From contig NZ_CP014137.1 in the NCBI RefSeq assembly GCF_002291445.1, positions 2,790,001-2,854,000 on the forward strand: a DNA stretch of 64,000 nt. Reading direction: 5' to 3'. The notes beneath the pieces are model-generated. The model was not told the origin of the DNA and did not search any database. It saw only the letters and a program-made list of their open reading frames with translations. Positions 16,461 to 24,391 of this stretch are shown piece by piece (position 1 is the stretch's first letter; each line of letters starts with the position of its first letter). A program made the translations under genes and the position numbers. The DNA comes from Brenneria goodwinii. Its GTDB lineage: Bacteria; Pseudomonadota; Gammaproteobacteria; Enterobacterales; Enterobacteriaceae.

Positions 16461-16594
16461 TGGCCATTCCCTCCACAAACAAGTTCTTCATGGTACTTTT
16501 GACCTCTATGCAAAAGCAAGCGCGCAACGGTGTTGTAAGCACTTGGCGCACGGTTTTTTTGATGTCGGGCATCCCGCCGGCCGCAGGTGCGCAC

Positions 16595-16734
16595 TTTATG
16601 GCGGGCTGTCCTTGCCCGCCACCCTCCGGGCCGCTGCAAGCAGCGTTAAAAATTGCTCCCGGCTTTTTTATGGCGGGCTGTCCTTGCCCGCCACCCTCCG
16701 GGCCGCTGCAAGCAGCGTTAAAAATTGCTCCCGG
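16595..16734. repeat. tandem pair of modular hairpin repeats (copies 1 and 2)
   Basis: Two almost identical 68-base units at 16595-16662 and 16667-16734 give a period of 72. Each has TTTATGGCGGGC, a first stem (GGCGGG with CCCGCC), CCTCCGGGCC, a GCTGC-AA-GCAGC stem, GTTAAAAATTGC and TCCCGGC. The second ends in a full AAAAATTGC/GCAATTTTT hairpin at 16717-16740. A degenerate third unit may precede them from 16553. They lie between divergent dapA and gcvR. Confidence 0.85.
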
Positions 16735-16788
16735 CAATTTTTTATGTTTACCTTGTGGTTTTCATGGGGAAGCACAGGACGTACGATT

Positions 16789-17358
16789 TTGTCGAGCTTA
16801 CAAGAACACTATCTGGTTATCACCGCTGTAGGGGCCGACCGCCCAGGAATTGTTAACGCGATTACCCGTCACGTCAGCAGTTGCGGTTGTAATATCGAAG
16901 ATAGCCGTCTTGCCATGCTGGGCGAAGAATTTACGTTTATCATGCTGCTCTCCGGGAGTTGGAACGCCATCACGCTGATCGAATCCACCCTGCCGCTGAA
17001 AGGGGCGGAAATGGATTTATTGATCGTGATGAAACGGACGGAATCACAAGCCCGGCCGCCGATGCCATCCACCGTTTGGGTTAAAGTGGATGTAACGGAT
17101 TCGCCGCACATCATTGAGCGTTTTACCGATCTATTTGACTCTCACCAGATGAACATTGCCGAATTAGTGTCCAAAACCCAACCAGCAGAGGGAAATCAAC
17201 CTCCGCAGTTGTATATTCAAATCACCGCGCACAGTCCTGCCACGTTGGACGGTTCAATTATTGAGCCGGCCTTTTATCAGCTATGTACAGAACTGCACGC
17301 ACAAGGCAGTATTAGCGTCGTGAACTATCCACAGCATGAAGAAAAAGACGGAGAGTAG
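16789..17358 (+). CDS. gcvR: glycine cleavage system transcriptional repressor GcvR
   Basis: GcvR binds GcvA when glycine is scarce and so represses the gcvTHP operon. The 189-residue protein consists of two ACT domains, the first starting HYLVITAVGADRPGIV and the second near residue 97 at VWVKVDVTDSPHIIERF. Both match E. coli GcvR. I chose TTG at 16789 because AGGA ends nine bases before it and the product aligns with the E. coli start. An in-frame ATG at 16744 would add 15 residues encoded partly by the repeat region. It overlaps the following GTG by one base and is coupled to bcp. Confidence 0.93.
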   Translation: MSSLQEHYLVITAVGADRPGIVNAITRHVSSCGCNIEDSRLAMLGEEFTFIMLLSGSWNAITLIESTLPLKGAEMDLLIVMKRTESQARPPMPSTVWVKVDVTDSPHIIERFTDLFDSHQMNIAELVSKTQPAEGNQPPQLYIQITAHSPATLDGSIIEPAFYQLCTELHAQGSISVVNYPQHEEKDGE

Positions 17359-17360
17359 TG

Positions 17361-17828
17361 ATGAATACACTGAAAGCCGGTGATATCGCACCGAAATTTA
17401 GCTTGCCCGACCAGGACGGCGAACAAGTGAATTTAACCGACTTCCAGGGGCAGAAAGTATTGGTTTATTTCTACCCTAAAGCCATGACCCCCGGGTGTAC
17501 CGTCCAGGCTTGCGGTCTGCGTGACAACATGGACGAGCTAAAAAAATATGGCGTGGAAGTCATTGGCATCAGCACGGACAAACCCGAGAAACTGTCCCTT
17601 TTCGCCGAAAAAGAGTTACTAAACTTTACCCTGTTATCTGATGAGGACCACCAGGTTTCAGCACAATTTGGCGTATGGGGCGAGAAAACGTTCATGGGGA
17701 AAACCTATGACGGCATTCATCGCATCAGCTTTCTGCTTGATGAAAATGGCAAAGTCATCAAGGTGTTTGATGATTTTAAAACCAGCAATCACCATGATAT
17801 CGTCCTGGAGTACCTGAAAACGGCCTGA
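17361..17828 (+). CDS. bcp: thiol peroxidase Bcp
   Basis: Bcp is a thioredoxin-dependent peroxiredoxin that reduces hydrogen and organic peroxides in the cytoplasm. In this 155-residue protein the peroxidatic Cys46 and resolving Cys51 lie in TPGCTVQACGLRD, five residues apart as in atypical two-Cys PrxQ enzymes. Nearly the whole sequence matches E. coli Bcp. ATG 17361 is preferred over the GTG at 17358, which would add one residue. It directly follows gcvR, the conserved gene pair. Confidence 0.96.
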   Translation: MNTLKAGDIAPKFSLPDQDGEQVNLTDFQGQKVLVYFYPKAMTPGCTVQACGLRDNMDELKKYGVEVIGISTDKPEKLSLFAEKELLNFTLLSDEDHQVSAQFGVWGEKTFMGKTYDGIHRISFLLDENGKVIKVFDDFKTSNHHDIVLEYLKTA

Positions 17829-17855
17829 GTCGCCCGTTTTTAGTCATCTCGCCGG

Positions 17856-17871
17856 CATCTTGCACAAGATG
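17856..17871 (+). terminator. hairpin after bcp
   Basis: CATCTTG and CAAGATG pair around two bases, with G-T extension at the base, 28 bases after the bcp stop. No T tract follows, so its role as terminator is uncertain. Confidence 0.4.
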
Positions 17872-17999
17872 TCGGTACATACCATCGCCAGCCTGAGCGT
17901 CAGAAGAAGGATATTCCCGGCCTGCCCCACGATTTTCCCGTATAAATATTTCTTTGTGCGCCCGCGCTGGCTAAGATGGTTAATAGAATCCTCCATATA

Positions 18000-18155
18000 T
18001 ATACCCAATAGATTTCGAGTTGCATCAAGGCGGCGGCCGAATGACAAATCCGCCCGCAGCGGATCTAAGCGCAGCCCGCAGGGGCAAGGCTCAGAGATGG
18101 GGCGAGTAATATAAGGGAAGCCAACACCGATGCAGCTTGAAAGATGAAGGGGATA
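18000..18155. repeat. palindromic terminal-inverted-repeat element, copy 2, abutting bepA
   Basis: The ends TATACCCAATAGATTTC and GAAAGATGAAGGGGATA form an imperfect 27-base inverted repeat of the family also seen at 14380-14522. The right end supplies AAGGGG (18147-18152), four bases before an in-frame ATG at 18157. The element may therefore have brought a ribosome binding site to bepA. Confidence 0.75.
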
Positions 18156-18180
18156 GATGTTGATAAGGTTATCTTCCGTT

Positions 18181-19644
18181 ATGTCTAGCCGGTTAAGAAA
18201 AACGGTCATCGCCGTCCTGACGGGGGCGTTATTGACCAGTAATATGCTTCCTGTCCAGGCCGAGATCCAGGATCAACTGCCAGAGATCGGCACCACGGCC
18301 GGCAATACGCTTAGCATCAATCAGGAAGTGGCCATGGGCGATTTTTATGTCCGCCAATTGCGTTCCGGCGCGCCGTTAATCAACGATCCGCTGCTATCCA
18401 ATTACATCAACCAATTAGGCAACCGGCTGGTCAAACAGGCCAATTCTGTACGCACCCCCTTTCACTTCTTCCTGATTCACAATGACGACATCAACGCCTT
18501 TGCCTTCTTTGGCGGTAATGTCGTCCTGCACTCGTCGCTGTTTTACTATGCGGACAACGAAAGCGAGCTGGCTTCGGTATTGGCGCATGAAATCTCGCAC
18601 GTTACGCAGCGCCACCTGGCGCGTACCATGGAGTCGCAACAGCGGAATGCGCCGTTGACCTGGGTCGGCGCGCTGGGTTCCATTCTGCTGGCGATGGCCA
18701 ACCCGCAGTTGGGGATGGCGGCACTGAGCGGCACGATAGCAGGAAGCCAGCAAGGGCTGATTACCTTCACCCAGGCCAATGAGCAGGAAGCGGATCGCAT
18801 CGGTATTCAGGTGTTGCAACGCGCCGGCTTCGATCCGCAGGCCATGCCGAATTTCCTGCAAAAACTGGCCGATCAGTCACGATATTCATCCAAGCCGCCA
18901 GAAATATTGCTGACTCACCCCTTGCCGGAAAGTCGGTTGTCCGATGCGCGCAACCGAGCAAACCAGATGCGCTCCACGCCGGTTCAGTCCTCCCAGGATT
19001 TCCTGTTTGCCAAAGTGCGCACCTTCGGCATGTATGGTACAGCGGAGCGACCGCTGAGCGATGATTTGCTGAATACCTGGGCGAAGGGAAATGTCCGCGA
19101 ACAGTTGGCCGCCAAATACGGCGAGGCGATCCGCTTTTATCAGGCCAAAAAATACGATGACGCGCGCAACGTATTGCAACCCTTGCTGAATAACGCCCCT
19201 AACAATCCGTGGTTCCTGGATTTAATGACCGATATCGATTTAGGACAAAATCGCGCGGCACAGGCTATCGCACGGCTGGAGAAAGCATCGGGCTTACAAA
19301 CCAACCCCGTGCTTCAGCTCAATTTGGCAAACGCCTATGTCGAGGGGAAACAGCCTGCCGCCGCGAGCAAAATCCTCTACCGCTACACCTACGCCCACCC
19401 TGACGACCCCAACGGTTGGGATTTGCTGGCGCAGGCTTCCGCCGCGCAAGGCGCTCGCGCGGAAGAATTATCCGCCCGGGCGGAAAGCCTGGCACTGACC
19501 GGAAATCTCGATCAATCGATCCGGTTACTGAGCAACGCCAGTTCGCTGGTAAAACTTGGCAGTTTGGAACAGGCGCGCTACGACGCCCGTATCGACCAGC
19601 TACGCCAGCTTCAACAACGTTTTCGTCAGTATCAGAAATCCTGA
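18181..19644 (+). CDS. bepA: periplasmic beta-barrel assembly-enhancing protease BepA
   Basis: BepA (YfgC) is a zinc metalloprotease and chaperone that helps LptD maturation and degrades stalled outer-membrane proteins. A signal peptide ends at PVQAEIQ. The M48 protease motif HEISH lies near residue 136 with the third ligand in EQEADRIG near residue 201. The C-terminal half is TPR repeats. ATG 18181 gives 487 residues, equal to E. coli and aligned with its start. An upstream in-frame ATG at 18157 has the better ribosome binding site, provided by the repeat element, and would add eight residues to the signal peptide. yfgD follows after 20 bases. Confidence 0.95.
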   Translation: MSSRLRKTVIAVLTGALLTSNMLPVQAEIQDQLPEIGTTAGNTLSINQEVAMGDFYVRQLRSGAPLINDPLLSNYINQLGNRLVKQANSVRTPFHFFLIHNDDINAFAFFGGNVVLHSSLFYYADNESELASVLAHEISHVTQRHLARTMESQQRNAPLTWVGALGSILLAMANPQLGMAALSGTIAGSQQGLITFTQANEQEADRIGIQVLQRAGFDPQAMPNFLQKLADQSRYSSKPPEILLTHPLPESRLSDARNRANQMRSTPVQSSQDFLFAKVRTFGMYGTAERPLSDDLLNTWAKGNVREQLAAKYGEAIRFYQAKKYDDARNVLQPLLNNAPNNPWFLDLMTDIDLGQNRAAQAIARLEKASGLQTNPVLQLNLANAYVEGKQPAAASKILYRYTYAHPDDPNGWDLLAQASAAQGARAEELSARAESLALTGNLDQSIRLLSNASSLVKLGSLEQARYDARIDQLRQLQQRFRQYQKS

Positions 19645-19664
19645 TGGAATAAAGGAAGCCCCTG

Positions 19665-20021
19665 ATGACCAAGAATGTCACGATTTACCACAATCCGCGC
19701 TGTTCAAAAAGCCGGGAAACATTGGCGCTGCTGAAACAGCACGGCGTTACGCCCCAGGTGGTGCTGTATCTGGAAACGCCGCCCGATGCCGATACCCTGA
19801 CCCGCTTGATTCATCAGCTAGGGCTGAGCAGCGCGCGCGATCTGATGCGCCGCAAGGAAGAGATTTACCGAGAGCTCAATCTGGCGGATGAAACACTGAC
19901 CGAGGCGCAGCTTATTCAGGCGATGGTCGACCATCCCAAATTGATTGAACGCCCCATCGTGGTGGCCGGTCAACAGGCGCGTATCGGCCGTCCGCCGGAA
20001 CAGGTGTTGCAGATTCTGTAA
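19665..20021 (+). CDS. yfgD: ArsC-family protein YfgD
   Basis: YfgD is a small thioredoxin-fold protein of the glutaredoxin-dependent arsenate reductase family. It has the active-site HNPRCSKSRETL with Cys13 and the conserved arginine region LMRRKEEIYREL. It ends IERPIVV...RIGRPPEQVL, the usual substrate-binding ending. The 118-residue length is one below E. coli YfgD. No ars operon is nearby, so arsenate detoxification is not implied by context. It lies 20 bases after bepA and converges with hda across 18 bases. Confidence 0.9.
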   Translation: MTKNVTIYHNPRCSKSRETLALLKQHGVTPQVVLYLETPPDADTLTRLIHQLGLSSARDLMRRKEEIYRELNLADETLTEAQLIQAMVDHPKLIERPIVVAGQQARIGRPPEQVLQIL

Positions 20022-20039
20022 CAGGGCAAGCGCCTGCGA

Positions 20040-20741
20040 CTACAGCCCGAGGATCTCTTTTACGAAGGGAATGGTCAGCTTGCGCTGGGCGGTGATGGAG
20101 GCGTGATCGAGCTGATCCAGCGTCATGAATAGGGTACGCATTTCACGATCCAGACGTTTGAGCAGAAAACGGCTGACGTCCTCCGGTAATTCGAACCCGC
20201 GCAGTTTCGCCCGCAGTTGCAATGCCTCGCCCTTTTCTTCATCCGACAACGGCTGAAGTTTATAAATCTGCCCCCAGTCCAGCCGGGAAGAGAGATCGGG
20301 CAAACGCAGATTGAGCTGACGGGGAGGACGATCGCCGGTGATCAGCAAACGGGTGCGTCCGGTTTCCTGAATGCGGTTATACAGATTAAACATCGCCATT
20401 TCCCAGGCTTCGTCACCCGCGATGGATTCAATGTTATCAATACACACCAGCGCCAGTTGCTCCATACCATCCAGCACTTCCGGGACGAAATAGGCGCGTT
20501 TATCGAGCGGGACATAACCGACCGCCTGACCATGATGGGATAAATCAGCGCATGCCGCATGTAGCAGGTGACTACGCCCGCCCCCTTCCCGCGACCAGAA
20601 GTAAATATAGCTTCCGTGTTCCTGACGCAGAGCCGCGGTAATAGCGGCGAGAAGCGATGCGTTTTCTCCCGGATAGAAACTGGAAAACGTTTCGTCATCC
20701 GGTAAATAAAGTGGCAATGAAAGCTGTGCCGGCGTGTTCAG
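20040..20741 (-). CDS. hda: DnaA regulatory inactivator Hda, probable CTG start
   Basis: Hda is an AAA+ protein that binds the DNA-loaded sliding clamp and makes DnaA hydrolyse ATP, preventing extra rounds of initiation. The clamp-binding motif QLSLPL lies at the N-terminus. REGGGRSHLLHAA is the Walker A region, VCIDNIE the Walker B, and SRLDWG the arginine-finger area. A CTG at 20741 gives 233 residues, exactly the E. coli length, and has GAGG five bases before it. E. coli hda is reported to use CTG too. A TTG at 20756 would add five residues but lacks a ribosome binding site. uraA lies upstream with the conserved order upp-uraA-hda. Confidence 0.94.
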   Translation of the reverse strand: MNTPAQLSLPLYLPDDETFSSFYPGENASLLAAITAALRQEHGSYIYFWSREGGGRSHLLHAACADLSHHGQAVGYVPLDKRAYFVPEVLDGMEQLALVCIDNIESIAGDEAWEMAMFNLYNRIQETGRTRLLITGDRPPRQLNLRLPDLSSRLDWGQIYKLQPLSDEEKGEALQLRAKLRGFELPEDVSRFLLKRLDREMRTLFMTLDQLDHASITAQRKLTIPFVKEILGL

Positions 20742-20793
20742 AATAACCTCAAGCAAGACAGGCAGGGAAACGGATTGAGTCTATCACAGAAAC

Positions 20794-20811
20794 CGGGCTC
20801 TGTTGAGCCCG
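20794..20811 (-). terminator. terminator after uraA
   Basis: A perfect 7-bp stem (CGGGCTC/GAGCCCG) with a 4-base loop is followed on the minus strand by GTTTCTGT. It lies 17 bases after the uraA stop. Confidence 0.7.
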
Positions 20812-20827
20812 TTGCCAATAGCCGGCC

Positions 20828-22120
20828 TCAGCGCCGGGCGGACTCTTCTGTCTCGGGCGCATCAAGAATCACTTCTTCAGCGCGGAACAGGCTAATCACC
20901 TTAAACAGCAGGCTCATGCCGATCCCCACCACCGTCGCCAGCGCCATCCCTTTCAGTTCGGCCGCGCCCAGATGCACCTTCGCGCCGCTGACGCCAATAA
21001 TCAGGATAACGGAGGTCAAAATCAGGTTTTGCGCCTTGTTGTAATCCACTTTGGACTCAATCAGAACACGGATGCCGGACGCGCCAATCACCCCATACAG
21101 CAACAGCGATACGCCGCCCATAACCGGAACCGGAATGGCCTGAATAGCGGCCGCCAGCTTACCGACGCAGGACAACAGAATGGCGAGGACCGCCGCGCCG
21201 CCGATCACCCAGGTGCTGTATACCTTGGTAATCGCCAGTACGCCGATATTTTCACCGTAGGTGGTGTTCGGTGTGGAGCCGAAGAAACCCGACAGCATGG
21301 TGGAAACACCGTTGGCGAACAGGGAACGATGCAGCCCCGGATCACGCATCAAATCTTTCTTTACGATATTAGCGGTAACGACCAGATGCCCGACATGTTC
21401 GGCGATCACCACCAGCACCGCCGGCAGAATGGTCAGAATGGCGAACCATTCAAAACGCGGGGTATAAAATGTCGGCAACGCAAACCAGTGCGCCTGCGCG
21501 ATAGGCGTCAGATCCACGGCGCCCATGGCGAATGACAGCGCATAACCGGCCAAAACCCCGATAAGAATCGGGATAATCGCCAGAAAGCCACGAAATAGCA
21601 CCGAGCCCAAAATCGTTACCGCCAGCGTCACCAGTGAAATCGTCACCGCCGACGTATCGACAGAGGCGCCGTCGGCAGGCAGCAAACCGGCCATCCCCGC
21701 CGCCACGCCGGCCAGTTCCAGGCCGATAACGGCAACAATCGCCCCCATCGCCGCGGGCGGGAATATCACGTCCAGCCATCCCGTTCCCGCTTTCTTGACG
21801 ATCAGCGCCACCAGACAGAACAGGAAGCCGCAGACAATAAATCCGCCCAGCGCCACCTCGTACCCCAGAGGCAACAGCAGCAACACCGGCGAAATAAACG
21901 CAAAACTGGATCCCAGATAGGCAGGGATCTTGCCTTTACAGATAAATAAATAGAGCAAAGTGCCAATGCCGTTGAATAACAACACGGTAGCCGGGTTAAT
22001 TTTGAACAGAATAGGGACCAGCACGGTGGCGCCGAACATCGCAAACAGATGTTGGAAACTCAGCGGAATGGTTTGCAGCAAGGGGGGACGTTCACTTACC
22101 CCGATGGCGCGACGAGTCAT
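20828..22120 (-). CDS. uraA: uracil:proton symporter UraA
   Basis: UraA imports uracil across the inner membrane. The 430-residue protein has the 14-helix NCS2 architecture. Signatures include SSFAFISPVLLLLPLGYEVALGG in helix 3, the uracil-binding glutamate in VIAEHVGHLV near residue 241, and GFFGSTPNTTYGENIG near residue 290. I chose ATG at 22120, behind GAGGA, because it gives the conserved MTRRAIGVSERPPLLQ start; upstream in-frame codons add 53 residues that are clearly non-coding. It lies 217 bases downstream of upp with a terminator-like hairpin between, so its expression may be attenuated relative to upp. Confidence 0.97.
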   Translation of the reverse strand: MTRRAIGVSERPPLLQTIPLSFQHLFAMFGATVLVPILFKINPATVLLFNGIGTLLYLFICKGKIPAYLGSSFAFISPVLLLLPLGYEVALGGFIVCGFLFCLVALIVKKAGTGWLDVIFPPAAMGAIVAVIGLELAGVAAGMAGLLPADGASVDTSAVTISLVTLAVTILGSVLFRGFLAIIPILIGVLAGYALSFAMGAVDLTPIAQAHWFALPTFYTPRFEWFAILTILPAVLVVIAEHVGHLVVTANIVKKDLMRDPGLHRSLFANGVSTMLSGFFGSTPNTTYGENIGVLAITKVYSTWVIGGAAVLAILLSCVGKLAAAIQAIPVPVMGGVSLLLYGVIGASGIRVLIESKVDYNKAQNLILTSVILIIGVSGAKVHLGAAELKGMALATVVGIGMSLLFKVISLFRAEEVILDAPETEESARR

Positions 22121-22243
22121 CTTTGTATCCTCGGTAAAATGGCTATTTATCGTGTGCGGCATGATGTCCGCACCTGTTATTACAGCCGCACCCAACTCGC
22201 CCAAAGCGCATATTTCAGGCAGGAAGATGCTGTTATGGCTGTG

Positions 22244-22311
22244 GACCGCCGCCGAAAACGCCGCAAGCGGCGGCCCCAAGAGTGGCGGGCAGGAATGGCC
22301 GCCATAAAAAA
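22244..22311 (-). repeat. modular hairpin repeat (copy 3) between upp and uraA
   Basis: Read on the minus strand it starts TTTTTATGGCGGCC, has a GGCGG/CCGCC-type first stem, then TTGGGGCC, then the stem GCCGC-TT-GCGGC and GTTTTCGG. The layout is that of the units at 16595-16734, with different stem bases. Confidence 0.7.
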
Positions 22312-22332
22312 GCCGACTGATTAAGCCGGCTT
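22305..22332 (-). terminator. terminator after upp
   Basis: The stem AAGCCG/CGGCTT is followed on the minus strand by a run of six Ts. It lies six bases after the upp stop and upstream of uraA, so it can end or attenuate the upp transcript. Confidence 0.8.
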
Positions 22333-22337
22333 ACCTG

Positions 22338-22964
22338 TTATTTAGTACCAAATATTTTATCGCCCGCGTCGCCCAGGCCCGGCATGATATAGCCATGCTC
22401 ATTAAGACCTTTATCAATCGCCGCGGTGTAGAGCTCGATATCCGGATGCGCTTTCTCCAGCGCGGCAATCCCTTCCGGCGCGGCAACCAGGACCAACACC
22501 TTGATGCTCTGACAGCCTGCTTTTTTCAGCAGATCGATAGTGGCGATCATCGAGCCGCCGGTTGCCAGCATCGGGTCAACCACCAGCGCCATACGTTCAT
22601 TAATATTAGAAACGAGCTTTTGGAAATACGGCACCGGCTCCAGCGTTTCTTCGTTACGATAGATGCCAACCACGCTGATACGGGCGCTGGGAACATTTTC
22701 CAGCACGCCTTCCATCATCCCTAATCCCGCGCGCAGAATAGGCACAACGGTAATTTTTTTGCCTTTGATTTGATCGACTTCAACCGGACCGCACCAGCCT
22801 TCAATGGTGACTTTCTCCGTCTCTAAACCGGCGGTTGCCTCATAGGTCAATAAACTTCCCACTTCGGAAGCCAGCTCACGAAAACGCTTGGTACTAATAT
22901 CGTTCTCACGCATCAGACCAAGTTTATGTTTGACGAGCGGGTGTTTCACCTCGACGATCTTCAT
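22338..22964 (-). CDS. upp: uracil phosphoribosyltransferase Upp
   Basis: Upp converts uracil and PRPP to UMP for pyrimidine salvage. The 208-residue length equals E. coli. The PRPP loop is VVDPMLATGGSM near residue 130, and the uracil-recognising C-terminal segment YIMPGLGDAGDKIFGTK is intact. I chose ATG at 22964, behind AGGGAG, which gives MKIVEVKHPLVKHKLG. uraA follows downstream, coupling uptake and salvage. A tandem hairpin repeat ends in a T7 tract only 28 bases upstream of the start, so the leader probably contains a terminator-like structure. Confidence 0.97.
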   Translation of the reverse strand: MKIVEVKHPLVKHKLGLMRENDISTKRFRELASEVGSLLTYEATAGLETEKVTIEGWCGPVEVDQIKGKKITVVPILRAGLGMMEGVLENVPSARISVVGIYRNEETLEPVPYFQKLVSNINERMALVVDPMLATGGSMIATIDLLKKAGCQSIKVLVLVAAPEGIAALEKAHPDIELYTAAIDKGLNEHGYIMPGLGDAGDKIFGTK

Positions 22965-22991
22965 CAGTATTCTCCCTAGACAGTGGACGGT

Positions 22992-23141
22992 CAAAAAAAC
23001 GCCTGGCGCGTTTTTAAACTCCGCTTGCGGAGGCTCGCAGGGCAGCCGGCGGGGTAGCCTGCCGTAAAAACACCACGAGCGTTTTTAACGTCACAACGTG
23101 ACGGCCCGCAGGGCGGCGGCTGGACGCTAGCCATAAAAAAA
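22992..23141 (-). repeat. tandem modular hairpin repeats (copies 4 and 5) in the upp leader
   Basis: Two units read on the minus strand. The distal unit (23141-23066) has the stem GTCAC-GT-GTGAC and then AAAAACGC. The proximal unit (23070-22992) has the stem CTCCGC-AA-GCGGAG and ends in AAAAACGC-GCCAG-GCGTTTTTTT. Each stem differs in sequence from the other copies but stays complementary. No promoter fits between the last hairpin and upp, so the proximal unit should be transcribed. Confidence 0.8.
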
Positions 23142-23256
23142 TCGCCGGATTATACCGCTTTTTTGAACGAGTAACATACGGTTAAGCCTGATCCAGATCA
23201 ACCGATAAGGGAAATTGCGCGGGATAAGGAAAAATGGAAACCCGGTGACTCATCGC

Positions 23257-23272
23257 TCGCAAACGTTTGCTC
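23257..23272 (+). promoter_or_regulatory. PurR operator before purM
   Basis: CGCAAACGTTTGC lies centrally in TCGCAAACGTTTGCTC, a near-perfect match to the PurR consensus ACGCAAACGTTTGCGT. It lies about 80 bases before purM, where the purMN promoter should be. Repression by PurR with hypoxanthine or guanine is expected. Confidence 0.9.
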
Positions 23273-23353
23273 GCGCTGTTAGAATTAGCGCGCTCCATTT
23301 TTTAACCGACACTGTTTTTAACCACAAATTGTAACCTCCGTGGGGACTCCGTA

Positions 23354-24391
23354 GTGACCGACAAAACCTCTCTCAGCTATAAAGACGCAGGCGTGGATAT
23401 TGATGCGGGTAATGCATTGGTAGACCGTATCAAAGGTGTAGTGAAACAAACCCGCCGCCCTGAAGTTATGGGTGGTCTGGGTGGTTTCGGCGCCTTATGC
23501 GCCTTACCGCAAAAATACCGTGAACCCATTCTGGTTTCCGGCACTGACGGAGTCGGCACCAAGCTGCGTCTGGCTATGGATCTCAAACGGCATGACACCA
23601 TTGGCATCGATCTGGTCGCCATGTGCGTCAACGATCTGGTCGTGCAAGGGGCCGAACCCTTATTCTTCCTGGATTACTACGCCACCGGAAAACTGGATGT
23701 TGATACGGCCGCCAGCGTAATCGCAGGCATCGCCGAAGGCTGTAAACAATCAGGCTGCGCGCTGGTTGGCGGCGAAACGGCGGAAATGCCGGGCATGTAT
23801 CACGGCGAAGATTATGACGTTGCCGGCTTCTGCGTCGGCGTGGTTGAAAAATCTGAAATCATCGACGGCAGTAAGGTACAGGCGGGCGACGTGCTGGTTG
23901 CCCTGGCCGCCAGCGGCCCGCACTCAAACGGCTATTCGCTGGTGCGCAAAATTCTGGAAGTCAGCAAGACCGATCCGGCTCAGGTCGCACTGGAAGGCAA
24001 GCCGTTGGCCGACCATCTGCTGGCGCCGACAAAAATCTACGTTAAATCGATTCTGTCGCTGATTGAAAAAATTGACGTGCACGCTATTTGCCATCTGACG
24101 GGCGGCGGCTTCTGGGAAAACATTCCGCGCGTACTGCCGGAAGGCATGCAGGCAACGATTGATGAATCAAGCTGGCAGTGGCCGGCGGTATTCAACTGGC
24201 TGCAACAGGCGGGCAACGTCAGCCGGCGCGAAATGTATCGCACATTCAACTGCGGCGTTGGTATGATTGTCGCACTGCCAGCCGAACAGGCAGACGAAGC
24301 CATCGCATTGTTAAACAGCAGTGGCGAAACCGCATGGAAAATCGGCGTGATTAACCAAACTGACGCCGGAGACGCAGTGGTCATTAGCTAA
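23354..24391 (+). CDS. purM: phosphoribosylformylglycinamidine cyclo-ligase PurM
   Basis: PurM closes the imidazole ring of AIR from FGAM with ATP, step five of purine synthesis. The 345-residue length equals E. coli. The glycine-rich loop is GGLGGFGAL, the nucleotide segment is SGTDGVGTKLR near residue 63, and VGGETAEMPGMY and HLTGGGFWEN are family signatures. The start is GTG 23354, preceded by GGGGAC, giving VTDKTSLSYKDAGVD. It shares one base with purN (TAATG). The PurR box lies upstream, and divergent upp also uses a PRPP substrate. Confidence 0.98.
   Translation: MTDKTSLSYKDAGVDIDAGNALVDRIKGVVKQTRRPEVMGGLGGFGALCALPQKYREPILVSGTDGVGTKLRLAMDLKRHDTIGIDLVAMCVNDLVVQGAEPLFFLDYYATGKLDVDTAASVIAGIAEGCKQSGCALVGGETAEMPGMYHGEDYDVAGFCVGVVEKSEIIDGSKVQAGDVLVALAASGPHSNGYSLVRKILEVSKTDPAQVALEGKPLADHLLAPTKIYVKSILSLIEKIDVHAICHLTGGGFWENIPRVLPEGMQATIDESSWQWPAVFNWLQQAGNVSRREMYRTFNCGVGMIVALPAEQADEAIALLNSSGETAWKIGVINQTDAGDAVVIS

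Noticed and set aside
16595..16734. Direct repeats as a possible CRISPR array
   Set aside because: The units are 68 bases with almost no spacer, have internal hairpins, and no cas genes are present.
16414..16788. Long N-terminal extension of gcvR reading through the tandem repeats
   Set aside because: The extension encodes the repeat units twice and overlaps dapA; the family start fits TTG 16789 with AGGA upstream.
19665..20021. Arsenic resistance locus
   Set aside because: YfgD belongs to the ArsC family, but no arsB, arsR or acr3 gene is near, and the place beside bepA is the conserved core position.
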